Of a DNA stretch of 22,715 nucleotides, positions 15,947-22,715 are shown one piece after another; position 1 is the stretch's first letter; the number at the start of each line of letters is the position of its first letter. Under the pieces are notes generated by a model, which made no database searches, had not been told where the DNA came from, and worked only from the letters and a program-made list of their open reading frames with translations. The stretch is from Enterococcus_D entomosocium. GTDB lineage: Bacteria > Bacillota > Bacilli > Lactobacillales > Enterococcaceae. The position numbers and the translations under genes are program-made. The stretch is taken from NCBI RefSeq assembly GCF_030441895.1, contig NZ_JARJAS010000034.1, one strand, 5' to 3'.

Positions 15947-16594
15947 TTACAGTTTATCAACAAAAATCGTGCTGGCGGCTTTGTAGCTGACAGCAATTTC
16001 TTTTGTGTCATTTTTGATCGTAATCGGACCCTCGTATGCTGCCGCATCGATGATCTCGTATTCTTCATGAATATTCAATTGGATCGAAACAAGGTAATCC
16101 AGCAGTTCTCGTTCATCAAGGACACGGGCGATACGAATCTTGGTTCCTACCGGGTAGGAACTCATGGTGTTTTTTTCGCCTTCGTGAATGAGTTCTCCTT
16201 GTTCGGGGATCATTCCGCCATGTGGGCAATACCGAGGATGATCAAGGTAAGCTTCTAAGCGGCTCGCCAGTGTTTCCGAGGTGACGTGTTCTAAAACTTC
16301 TGCGTCATCATGAACTTCATTCCATGAGTAATGCAGGTGCTCCACAAGAAAGACTTCCCATAAACGATGCTTGCGGATCAGAGCACTTGCAGAAGCTAAA
16401 CCAGTTTCAGTCAACTGTACCCCTTGATAAGGTGAATGTTCCACTAAGCCTTCTTTTAATAATTTTGAAATCATTTCACTTACTGAAGCTGCTGAGACGT
16501 CCAGACCTGACACGATTTGTTTGTTATTGATTTTCTTTTGGTCACCACCAAGCTCCAAGATGAGCTTTAAATAATCTTCACGATTTGGTGTCAT
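15947..16594 (-). CDS. efaR: DtxR/MntR-family manganese-responsive repressor (EfaR-like)
   Basis: This is a metal-dependent repressor that should bind DNA when loaded with Mn(II) and shut down metal uptake genes. Residues 1-65 form the winged helix (MTPNREDYLKLILELGG, then VSAASVSEMISKL). The dimerisation/metal domain follows, and a FeoA/SH3-like C-terminal domain spans about 140-215. Likely metal residues are His76, Glu80, His95, Glu99, Glu102 and His103. Glu rather than Cys at position 99 is the manganese (MntR/ScaR/EfaR) pattern, not the iron (DtxR/IdeR) pattern. I chose ATG 16594 (215 aa) over 16603 because GAGAGG is 9 nt before it but directly abuts the upstream ATG. MTPN is also the usual family start. 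From memory E. faecalis EfaR likewise sits next to zwf. No metal transporter lies in the window. Confidence 0.85.
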   Translation of the reverse strand: MTPNREDYLKLILELGGDQKKINNKQIVSGLDVSAASVSEMISKLLKEGLVEHSPYQGVQLTETGLASASALIRKHRLWEVFLVEHLHYSWNEVHDDAEVLEHVTSETLASRLEAYLDHPRYCPHGGMIPEQGELIHEGEKNTMSSYPVGTKIRIARVLDERELLDYLVSIQLNIHEEYEIIDAAAYEGPITIKNDTKEIAVSYKAASTIFVDKL

Positions 16595-16610
16595 CGGATC
16601 CATCCTCTCT

Positions 16611-16680
16611 TATCAAAGACTATCAAAGTAGATTTTATCAAAAAAGCCGGCTGATTACTACGAAAAAACCCGCCGGTTTC
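16611..16680 (-). promoter_or_regulatory. efaR leader: TTTGATA repeats and terminator-like hairpin
   Basis: On the - strand TTTGATA occurs three times just before efaR (16642-16636, 16627-16621, 16617-16611), spaced 15 and 10 bp. Upstream, AACCGGC-type and GCCGGCTTTTTT arms (about 16680-16643) form an imperfect hairpin with a T run. The hairpin may stop residual read-through from the aminopeptidase gene. The repeats could be part of an operator. No clear -35/-10 pair is seen. Confidence 0.35.
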
Positions 16681-16698
16681 CAATATTCTATGTAAAAG

Positions 16699-16730
16699 AA
16701 GGCCGAGGGGAGCAACTCCACCTCAGCCTT
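16699..16730 (-). terminator. Terminator after the M29 aminopeptidase gene
   Basis: AAGGCCGAGG-GGAG (16699-16712), a CAA loop, and CTCC-A-CCTCAGCCTT (16716-16730) form a long hairpin with one wobble and one bulge. Both strands carry a T tract, longer on the + strand. It lies 6 bp beyond the aminopeptidase stop codon, so leftward termination is the evident use. Confidence 0.9.
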
Positions 16731-16736
16731 TTTTTA

Positions 16737-17972
16737 TTAAGCCCAGTCACCATTGCGAAAGACAGGAATCGTGGTGCCATCTTCTCTGATGCCATCGATG
16801 GACATTTGGTCAGAGCCAACCATGAAATCTACGTGGGTTTGGCTGCGGTTCAAACCAGCAGCTGCCAGTTCTTCTTCACTCATCTCAGTGCCGCCTTGCA
16901 AGCTGAAGGCATAAGCGGATCCTAAAGCCAAGTGGTTTGAGGCATTTTCATCGAACAACGTATTGAAGAAGATGATGCCGGATTGTGAGATAGGGGAAGG
17001 ATCAGGAACTAATGCGACTTCACCTAAAGATTTTGCTCCTTCATCGATTGCTAGCAGTTTGCCTAACACTTCTTCGCCCTGTTCCGCAGAAAAGTCCACG
17101 ACTTTGCCGTCTTTGAAGGTGAACTTCATCCCAGAGATGATGGTGCCTGCGTAGCTCAATGGTTTCGTACTTGAAATATAGCCATCGATGCGACGATTAT
17201 CTGGGGCAGTAAAGACTTCTTCTGTTGGCATGTTCGCCATGAATTTTTCATTGCGGGTATTGTAACTGCCAGCACCTTCCCACAAGTGGTTTTTAGGCAA
17301 ACCGATGATCAAATCGGTACCAGGTGCCGTATAGTGCAGAGCACTGAATTGTTCTTTGTTTAATTCTTCGGCTTTAACTTGCAAGGTTTCATCGTGTTTT
17401 TTCCAAGCTGCGACAGGATCTTCTTCATAGATACGCGTCGTTTTGAAAATTTGATCCCAAAGCTTGTCTTGTGCTTCTTCAGGGGAAGCATCAGGGAATA
17501 CTTTTTGGGCCCAATCTTGACCAGCCGCCGCAACCACAGTCCAGCTGACTTTGTTGGCTTGTGTTGCTTGACGCAATTTCATCATCGCTTTACCAGAAGC
17601 TGCTTGGAAGGTTGCCACTCGGTCTGAGTCGACGCCCGCTAACGCATCTGGATTCGCGGAAACGACACTGATACGGCTGGCACCTTTTTCAACCCAGTCT
17701 TCCGTTTGATCAATTTTGTGCTGAGGAATCGTAGACAAACGATCTTCGGCCGCATGAGTAAGAAATTCTTTTTGGATCTCATCGTCGGTCCATTGGACGA
17801 TTACTTCGTCTGCACCTAATTCATACGCTTTTTTCGTTAATAGACGAGCTAAAGGTGCTTGGTCCACGGCGATTTGGATGACGATCGTGTGCCCTTTTTG
17901 GACATTTACGCCAACTTCAGTGATCAGTTGGGCATATTTTTCAAGGTTCTGATTAAAGTTTGGTAAAACCAT
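16737..17972 (-). CDS. pepS: Aminopeptidase, M29 family (PepS/AmpS)
   Basis: This is a cytoplasmic metallo-aminopeptidase that removes N-terminal residues from peptides. Family M29 members in lactic acid bacteria act in peptide use and cell-wall amino acid turnover. The C-terminal half carries the expected two-metal site: Glu251/252 in NMPTEEVFTAP, Glu318 in LGEVALV, His347 in ASNHLALG, Tyr354, and His380 and Asp382 in QTHVDFM. The 411 aa length is typical and no signal peptide is present. GGAGG lies 7 nt before the ATG. The gene is monocistronic, with its own promoter and terminator, and divergent from a TetR-family gene. ampS is the name in other species; the exact peptide preference is not readable. 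Confidence 0.93.
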   Translation of the reverse strand: MVLPNFNQNLEKYAQLITEVGVNVQKGHTIVIQIAVDQAPLARLLTKKAYELGADEVIVQWTDDEIQKEFLTHAAEDRLSTIPQHKIDQTEDWVEKGASRISVVSANPDALAGVDSDRVATFQAASGKAMMKLRQATQANKVSWTVVAAAGQDWAQKVFPDASPEEAQDKLWDQIFKTTRIYEEDPVAAWKKHDETLQVKAEELNKEQFSALHYTAPGTDLIIGLPKNHLWEGAGSYNTRNEKFMANMPTEEVFTAPDNRRIDGYISSTKPLSYAGTIISGMKFTFKDGKVVDFSAEQGEEVLGKLLAIDEGAKSLGEVALVPDPSPISQSGIIFFNTLFDENASNHLALGSAYAFSLQGGTEMSEEELAAAGLNRSQTHVDFMVGSDQMSIDGIREDGTTIPVFRNGDWA

Positions 17973-18011
17973 TAAAATTCCTCCATTTATTCTAAATTTA
18001 TAACTGTCTTC

Positions 18012-18040
18012 ATGATAGCACTAAGTATTTTTGAAAACAA
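18012..18040 (-). promoter_or_regulatory. pepS promoter
   Basis: On the - strand TTGTTT (18040-18035), a 17-bp spacer and TATCAT (18017-18012) with an extended TGC lie about 40 bp upstream of pepS. The region 17973-18203 between pepS and the TetR gene contains only this and the opposing promoter. Confidence 0.65.
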
Positions 18041-18119
18041 ACGAAAAAGTGAGCAAAAAAACAGTGGTCTTCAAATTGAAAAACTGGAAACACTAAGGGC
18101 AATAATTTTAAAAGTTTTT

Positions 18120-18147
18120 TTGCAAACTTAAAAAAACATGATACAAT
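18120..18147 (+). promoter_or_regulatory. Promoter of the TetR-family gene
   Basis: TTGCAA (18120-18125), a 16-bp spacer and TACAAT (18142-18147) with an extended TGA precede the TetR gene by about 57 bp. The two divergent promoters are about 80 bp apart, so a TetR dimer bound here could affect both. Confidence 0.6.
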
Positions 18148-18203
18148 AAGTAAAAGGTATTTCTGAAAGCGATGTATAGCAGAATTAAGGAGATTAAAAA
18201 ATT

Positions 18204-18779
18204 ATGGCAAGAAAGAAAACTATTACTAGAGACCAGATTTTAAAAGCTGCCTATGAAGTTGTCGCAACCGAAGGATTTACACGTTTTACCGCACGCAATA
18301 TCGCAGCGAAGATGAAATGTTCAACGCAACCGATCTACTTAGAATTTAAAAATATGGATGACTTAAAAAATGCATTGATCAATCAGATTTACGACTACTT
18401 AGCGACAGAAGTTTTTCCAGTTGAAAGACGGGGAGATGTCATCGTTGACTTAACGCTAAATTATATTGGCTTTGCAAATAAAGAAAAACGATTATACCGA
18501 GCGCTATACTTAGAAGAGCATGGTGGTGGGGATTCCATGCAACAGTTTTCATTTGACCTTTTTGTGAAATCAGTGAAAAAAGAACCAAAATATCAAGATC
18601 TATCTGATGTAAAATTACAATCTTTGCACACCGGTGTCTGGATCGTCGCTACCGGCTTAGCGGCATTGATGTCTTCGGGAATCATTCATCCGACAGAAGA
18701 TCAGATTGCTAAGCTGATGACGGAAACCACCGATAATATTTTAGCAAGAGAAACACCCATCGATATCAGTTATCATTAA
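18204..18779 (+). CDS. TetR/AcrR-family transcriptional regulator
   Basis: This is a 191-aa one-component regulator. The N-terminal 60 residues contain the TetR helix-turn-helix (TRDQILKAAYEVVATEGF, then FTARNIAAKMKCSTQPIYLEF). The C-terminal ligand-binding/dimerisation part (about 65-191) is not diagnostic of any ligand. AAGGAG is 11 nt before the ATG. The gene stands alone, divergent from pepS and convergent with flavodoxin, with its own promoter and terminator. Targets are unknown. The nearest candidates are its own promoter and the pepS promoter, but no clear palindromic operator is visible between them. Confidence 0.9.
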   Translation: MARKKTITRDQILKAAYEVVATEGFTRFTARNIAAKMKCSTQPIYLEFKNMDDLKNALINQIYDYLATEVFPVERRGDVIVDLTLNYIGFANKEKRLYRALYLEEHGGGDSMQQFSFDLFVKSVKKEPKYQDLSDVKLQSLHTGVWIVATGLAALMSSGIIHPTEDQIAKLMTETTDNILARETPIDISYH

Positions 18780-18789
18780 GCAAACAATA

Positions 18790-18825
18790 AACCTCTGACA
18801 GAATCAATTGATTTTGTCAGAGGTT
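18790..18825 (+). terminator. Convergent terminator between TetR gene and flavodoxin
   Basis: AACCTCTGACAGAATC (18790-18805) pairs over 16 bp with GATTTTGTCAGAGGTT (18810-18825) around an AATT loop. The single G-U wobble is a mismatch on the - strand, and the + strand has the better T tract, so it chiefly ends the TetR transcript. It probably also serves the flavodoxin gene. Confidence 0.92.
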
Positions 18826-18833
18826 TTCTTGTT

Positions 18834-19280
18834 TTATTCAGCGAATGCTTCTGCTAGTTTTTTGGCAAAGGCTTCTAAGTTTTGAATATCGTCTTCTTCT
18901 GCAGCCAAGTCAACTTTGACGCTGTCAGCTCCTTTTGTCGCACCAGTTTTGCTAAAGGCGGCTTCAAAGTCGTCAACGGATTTACAAAAGTCATCATAAA
19001 AAGTATCGCCGGAGCCGCAGACTCCAAAGATTTTTCCGCTTAAATCAAGTTCTTGCAAATCTTCATAAAAATCGACGATCTCATCCGGTAGCTCCCCGTC
19101 TCCATATGTATAAGTTGCGACGATACAGATATCGGCATCTTCAAAGTCATCTGCATCCACTTGGGTACACTCATTCATTTCTACTTCCATGTCAAGATTT
19201 TCAAGGGCTTCAGAAACGATATCCGCAATTTCTTCCGTATTCCCCGTCATGCTTGCATAGACGATTTTTGCTAAAGCCAT
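18834..19280 (-). CDS. Flavodoxin
   Basis: This is a small FMN electron carrier (148 aa). The FMN phosphate loop SMTGNTEE is at 10-17, the isoalloxazine loops are TYTYGDGELPDE (56-67) and GSGDTFYDDFC (about 90-100), and the flavodoxin fold is complete. The protein is very acidic, with runs of D and E typical of flavodoxins that dock to basic partners. GGAGG is 9 nt before the ATG. The gene is monocistronic and divergent from map. No specific redox partner is in the window. Flavodoxins can replace ferredoxin under iron limitation, but I see no Fur-like box in this promoter. Confidence 0.95.
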   Translation of the reverse strand: MALAKIVYASMTGNTEEIADIVSEALENLDMEVEMNECTQVDADDFEDADICIVATYTYGDGELPDEIVDFYEDLQELDLSGKIFGVCGSGDTFYDDFCKSVDDFEAAFSKTGATKGADSVKVDLAAEEDDIQNLEAFAKKLAEAFAE

Positions 19281-19331
19281 GGGCTTTTTCCTCCAATCTC
19301 ATTCCTATTCTCAAGGAAAACTCTCTTACAG

Positions 19332-19360
19332 ATTATAGCAAATGCACGAAAGTTTGAAAA
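19332..19360 (-). promoter_or_regulatory. Flavodoxin promoter
   Basis: On the - strand a perfect TATAAT (19337-19332) with an extended TGC has a weak -35 TTTTCA (19360-19355) at 17 bp. It lies about 52 bp before the flavodoxin ATG. Confidence 0.75.
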
Positions 19361-19377
19361 CAAAACTTGAAAAACTC

Positions 19378-19426
19378 TTTACAATGTCTGTGAATTTTGT
19401 AAAATAAGGGATTTCTATGGTAAAAT
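19378..19426 (+). promoter_or_regulatory. Two overlapping candidate promoters for map
   Basis: TTTACA (19378-19383) with 16 bp to TAAAAT (19400-19405), and TTGTAA (19397-19402) with 18 bp to a second TAAAAT (19421-19426) preceded by TGG, overlap upstream of map. The second has an extended -10 and would give a leader of about 25 nt. Confidence 0.6.
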
Positions 19427-19456
19427 AAGAGGAATTTAATTAAGGGAGACGAGAAC

Positions 19457-20221
19457 ATGATTACATTAAAATCTGCCAGAGAAATTGACCGCATGGCCGA
19501 ATCCGGCGCGCTGTTAGCAGATGTCCACAAACAATTACGCAGTTTCATCAAACCAGGTATCACGAGTTGGGATATCGAAGTGTTTGTCAGAGATTATATT
19601 GAAAGCCACGGCGGCATCGCTGCCCAAATTGGTTTTGAAGATTACAAATATGCCACTTGCTGCAGTATCAATGATGAGATTTGTCACGGGTTTCCTCGAA
19701 AAAAACCATTGAAAGACGGCGATCTGATCAAAGTCGACATGTGTATTGATTTAAAAGGCGCCATTTCTGATTCTTGTTGGAGTTATGTCGTAGGGAACTC
19801 GACGCCTGAGATTGATCGATTAATGGAAGTAACCAAAAGAGCATTGTATCTAGGAATCGAACAAGCGCAAGTGGGTAACCGAATCGGTGACATCGGTCAT
19901 GCCATTCAAACCTATGCGGAAAAAGAAGGGTACGGGGTTGTGCGTGATTTCGTAGGACACGGCATTGGCCCAACGATCCATGAAAGTCCGATGATCCCTC
20001 ACTACGGAGAAGCCGGCAAAGGGTTACGTTTAAAAGAAGGAATGGTCATTACCATCGAACCTATGATCAATACAGGGACGTGGAAAATGAAAATGGACCC
20101 TAATGGCTGGACCGCCTATACTCTAGATGGTGGCTTAAGCTGCCAATATGAACATAGTTTGGCTATCACCAAAGAAGGTCCGAGAATTTTAACTTCTCAA
20201 GGAGAAGAAGGAACCTACTAA
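19457..20221 (+). CDS. map: Methionine aminopeptidase type I
   Basis: This enzyme removes the initiator methionine from new proteins. The pita-bread metal site is complete: Asp94, Asp105, His168, Glu201 and Glu232, with substrate-pocket His78 (ICHGFP) and His175 (TIHESP). The length of 254 aa is normal for type Ia. The start has an AAGGGAG-type ribosome-binding site. In many Firmicutes map sits in the ribosomal protein cluster, but here it stands between flavodoxin and a YihY-family gene. The window cannot show whether a second copy exists. Confidence 0.96.
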   Translation: MITLKSAREIDRMAESGALLADVHKQLRSFIKPGITSWDIEVFVRDYIESHGGIAAQIGFEDYKYATCCSINDEICHGFPRKKPLKDGDLIKVDMCIDLKGAISDSCWSYVVGNSTPEIDRLMEVTKRALYLGIEQAQVGNRIGDIGHAIQTYAEKEGYGVVRDFVGHGIGPTIHESPMIPHYGEAGKGLRLKEGMVITIEPMINTGTWKMKMDPNGWTAYTLDGGLSCQYEHSLAITKEGPRILTSQGEEGTY

Positions 20222-20300
20222 ATTTTATAAGTAGGAGACTTCTGGTTGTAACGTATGACAAAGAAAAAAAGGCAGATGATTCGCTGGCGGAGGAAGAAAC

Positions 20301-21224
20301 ATGAAAATCGTTGATAAAGTAAAAAGCAATCAAAAGCTGATGCGTTTCATCGAAACGACGCAAAATAGAATAACTGATTCAGAAATGGGGACCACTTCGG
20401 TCGTCGTGGCCTACTATTTATTGCTTTCACTTTTCCCGTTAATGATTGCGCTGGGGAATCTTTTGCCTTATTTATCAATTGATCCGAACACGGTTTTATC
20501 TTATGTACAGGAATTGATCCCGAATCAAATCTATGATTTTATCGGCCCAGCGATCGAAAATCTCCTCACCACAAGCTCTGGTGGATTGTTGTCGATCTCC
20601 GCTTTAGCGGCGTTGTGGTCCGCGAGTCAAAGTATCAATGCCTTGCAAATTGCGATGAACAAAGCCTTCGGTGTGGACCAGCGTTCCAATTTTATCGTGG
20701 TGCGCGCAGTATCATTTGTGATCATCCTGCTCTTTATGATTGCGATCGTTGGGGTTACGATGGTATTTGGGCTCGGAAAAATCATTCTTGATTTTTTGCA
20801 GCCGATTTTTAAGTTTCAAGACAATCTGATCGATACGTTCCAAACAGTCAAATGGCCAGTCACGATCGTTGCTTTGCTGTTTATCATGATGCTGATCTAT
20901 TGGTTAGTGCCTAATGCAAAAGTCAAGTTGCGTTCGACTTTGCCGGGGGCGATCTTTGCAACGATTGGCTGGATGTTGCTGTCACAAGTGTTTGGCTTAT
21001 ACGCCCGTTACTTTGCTGCGAAAATCATTGGCTATCAAATTATTGGAAGTTTTATTGTTTTAATGATCTGGTTGAATCTTGCTGCGACGATTATTATCTT
21101 GGGTGGAATCATCAACGCAGTGGTAGAAGAGTATGTATCAGGACAAGAGATCAAAGAACGAACAGATCCTGTTCAGCGGATTTCTTCGAAAATCGAAGAT
21201 ACATTTACCAATAAAGAGAAATAA
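20301..21224 (+). CDS. YihY/virulence factor BrkB-family membrane protein
   Basis: This is an integral membrane protein of the YihY/BrkB family (307 aa) with about six hydrophobic helices (near 32-55, 93-115, 133-160, 185-203, 215-235 and 248-275). Conserved features include YYLLLSLFPL, LWSASQSINALQIAMNKAFG and WLVPNAKVKLRSTLPGAI. Many database entries call this family ribonuclease BN, but in E. coli true RNase BN activity belongs to a different gene (elaC/rbn), so that name should not be carried over. The molecular function is unknown. GGAGG lies 7 nt before the ATG. It sits 79 bp after map and 19 bp before the WecA/TagO gene, probably in one transcript. Confidence 0.9.
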   Translation: MKIVDKVKSNQKLMRFIETTQNRITDSEMGTTSVVVAYYLLLSLFPLMIALGNLLPYLSIDPNTVLSYVQELIPNQIYDFIGPAIENLLTTSSGGLLSISALAALWSASQSINALQIAMNKAFGVDQRSNFIVVRAVSFVIILLFMIAIVGVTMVFGLGKIILDFLQPIFKFQDNLIDTFQTVKWPVTIVALLFIMMLIYWLVPNAKVKLRSTLPGAIFATIGWMLLSQVFGLYARYFAAKIIGYQIIGSFIVLMIWLNLAATIIILGGIINAVVEEYVSGQEIKERTDPVQRISSKIEDTFTNKEK

Positions 21225-21243
21225 CGGAAAGCGAGAATAAACG

Positions 21244-22464
21244 ATGGATTTTGCATTCAAATTTGTAATGCGCTTATTTATAACAATGATCGTGTCTTTA
21301 TTATTGACACCGGTCATCAAATTGATATCTTGCAAGATTGGTGCAGTTGATCGTCCAGGAGAGCGTCGGATCAATACGAAGACTATGCCTTCAGCTGGGG
21401 GATTAAGTATTTTTTTAGCCTTTTCCTTTGCGCTGCTTTGGGAATTTCGAACAATGATTCCTTTCGACTTCGTTTGGCCGATTCTTTTAGGTGCAACAAT
21501 AGTGGTGATTACAGGATTGCTCGATGATATATTTGAACTGTCGCCAATGCAAAAATTAATAGGTCTGACATTTGCAGCGATGGAAATTTATTTCGTTGCT
21601 GGAATAAAAATCAGCACAGTCACGATTCCTTATTTTGGCTTTGTTGATCTGGGATGGTTTGCCTTGCCTATGACTTTGATTTGGATACTGGCAATTACCA
21701 ATGCGGTGAACTTAATCGATGGTCTCGATGGTTTGGCGAGCGGCGTCTCTATTATCAGTTTGACGACGATAGGGATTATCAGCTATTTCTTTCTGCCGAA
21801 TTTTGTGGAAGTACCAATGGTCATTTTTACTTTGATCGCAGCAATCATCGGTTTCTTTCCATATAATTTTTATCCAGCAACCATTTTTCTAGGAGATACC
21901 GGTGCATTGTTTTTAGGGTTTATGATCTCGGTCCTCTCTCTACAAGGATTGAAAAACGCAACTTTTATTTCTGTTCTGACGCCCATGTTTATTCTCGGTG
22001 TACCAATCACGGATACTGTTTATGCGATGATCCGAAGAAAGTTTAATAAACAGAAGATTTCCTCTGCCGATAAAATGCACTTGCATCATCGATTGTTGTC
22101 GTTAGGATTTTCTCATCGCGGCACAGTGTTAACGATCTATGCCTTAGCATTAGTCTTTTCTTTTATTGCTTTACTAATGAATTACGCGAGCAATACAGCG
22201 ATTGTTTTATTAATCATTAGCACAGGTTTTGGAATTGAGCTGTTTATTGAGCTGATCGGATTAGTCGGTGAAAATCGTCAACCACTCATGTGTGCGTTAA
22301 AGTTTCTGGGAAATCGGCGATTCAGACAAAGTGTACTAACTAAACGTGCTGAAAGAAGAAATGCTGATCAAGAAAAAGAAAACAAAGATTTAGCTACTAA
22401 TGTTTCTCAGACTAAAGAAAAGCGACGAAAGAGAAAACATTACCAAGCAAAACACAAAAAATAA
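21244..22464 (+). CDS. tagO: Undecaprenyl-phosphate GlcNAc-1-phosphate transferase (WecA/TagO/EpaA type)
   Basis: This polytopic transferase loads GlcNAc-1-phosphate onto undecaprenyl phosphate, the first lipid-linked step for wall teichoic acid or rhamnopolysaccharide. MraY/WecA motifs are complete: Asp94-Asp95 in GLLDDIFELSP, NLIDGLDGL at 156-164, FLGDTG at 215-220, and HLHHR at 279-283. About 11 helices are expected. The last 40 residues (367-406) form a highly charged Lys/Arg/Glu tail. In E. faecalis the corresponding gene is epaA, first of the epa locus, so epa genes probably lie beyond the right edge. The ribosome-binding site is weak (GGAAAG, distant), consistent with coupling to the upstream gene 19 bp away. 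Confidence 0.93.
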   Translation: MDFAFKFVMRLFITMIVSLLLTPVIKLISCKIGAVDRPGERRINTKTMPSAGGLSIFLAFSFALLWEFRTMIPFDFVWPILLGATIVVITGLLDDIFELSPMQKLIGLTFAAMEIYFVAGIKISTVTIPYFGFVDLGWFALPMTLIWILAITNAVNLIDGLDGLASGVSIISLTTIGIISYFFLPNFVEVPMVIFTLIAAIIGFFPYNFYPATIFLGDTGALFLGFMISVLSLQGLKNATFISVLTPMFILGVPITDTVYAMIRRKFNKQKISSADKMHLHHRLLSLGFSHRGTVLTIYALALVFSFIALLMNYASNTAIVLLIISTGFGIELFIELIGLVGENRQPLMCALKFLGNRRFRQSVLTKRAERRNADQEKENKDLATNVSQTKEKRRKRKHYQAKHKK

Positions 22465-22642
22465 ACGATACAATTGCGGCATAAGAGCCCAACAGGTGAA
22501 GCGAATGTGATTGATTATTGAAGAAAAGACAGGAGCAGCCAGCGCTTCTCCTAGTACTTTCTCTCACGATCAGCTGACCATGATTCAAGGCTCTTCGACA
22601 TTTAGTGTTGGTAGAGAAAAATACAACTGAAAATTTAGTCAT
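22465..22642. other. Non-coding stretch with hairpin and ISL3-like end
   Basis: No gene is supported here. AGGAG-c-AGC (22531-22539) and GCT-t-CTCCT (22544-22552) form a small hairpin. AAGAGCC (22483-22489) is the inverse of GGCTCTT (22589-22595). The block from 22589 to 22616, starting GGCTCTTCGACA and ending GTTGGTAGAG, resembles from memory the terminal inverted repeat of ISL3-family elements. No transposase is present within the window. Confidence 0.35.
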
Positions 22643-22680
22643 AACCAGTTAGGCAGCGTGCTTAACTGGTTTTTGTTTTA
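22643..22680 (+). terminator. Terminator downstream of tagO
   Basis: AACCAGTTAGGC (22643-22654) pairs with GCTTAACTGGTT (22660-22671) with one G-U wobble and a 5-nt loop, followed by TTTTGTTTTA. It lies about 180 bp after tagO and probably ends the map-yihY-tagO transcript. Confidence 0.88.
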
Positions 22681-22715
22681 CTTGGAAGATTAAGCCTTGA
22701 ATGAGATAAATTCTT

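Noticed and set aside
20301..21224. Annotation as ribonuclease BN
   Set aside because: The name is a historical misassignment for the YihY family. The protein is polytopic and has no nuclease motif.
22412..22642. 76-codon open frame on the - strand overlapping the tagO 3' end
   Set aside because: It overlaps tagO antisense, has no recognisable motif and no good ribosome-binding site. It is most likely chance.

Overview
The window is chromosomal DNA of a low-GC Gram-positive of the Enterococcus casseliflavus/flavescens type. The main evidence is a complete vanC-type glycopeptide-resistance cluster whose ligase carries Phe250 and Arg322, the residues reported as characteristic of the VanC-2 D-Ala-D-Ser ligase. 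All other genes are ordinary lactic-acid-bacterium chromosome genes. I see no tRNA, rRNA, CRISPR array, transposase or phage gene.

Left part (1-6510): two hairpins lie at the left edge, followed by a long regulatory region with a Fur-like palindrome and candidate promoters. The NADPH-dependent glutamate synthase pair gltB-gltD follows on the + strand. A perfect 14-bp-stem hairpin (6441-6506) separates gltD from the convergent van operon.

Middle part (6512-12491), - strand: vanC2, vanXY, vanT, vanR, vanS in that transcription order. The three resistance genes overlap by ATGA, and vanR/vanS overlap by 11 bp. Together they supply D-Ser (VanT), join D-Ala to D-Ser (VanC), remove D-Ala-ending precursors (VanXY), and respond through a two-component system (VanRS). 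Upstream of vanC are three 11-bp-phased direct repeats resembling an OmpR/PhoB-type operator.

Right of it (12492-16736), - strand: a compact pdxK, ECF S-component, UPF0340 operon, probably vitamin B6 salvage, ended by a UUCG-loop terminator. Next is an efaR-like Mn-type DtxR regulator followed 3 bp later by zwf (glucose-6-phosphate dehydrogenase). An M29 aminopeptidase (pepS-like) follows, divergent from a TetR-family regulator.

Right end (18834-22715): a very acidic flavodoxin on the - strand, divergent from a + strand series of map, a YihY-family membrane protein and a WecA/TagO-type sugar-phosphate transferase. The last is probably the gene that opens the enterococcal epa rhamnopolysaccharide locus. 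The final 250 bp hold no convincing gene but contain a strong terminator and a sequence resembling an ISL3-family transposon end.

I did not find a clearly undescribed system. The best leads are regulatory: the operator-like repeats upstream of vanC, the Fur-like site at glt, the palindromes between vanT and vanR, and a conserved acyltransferase signature in VanT's membrane domain.
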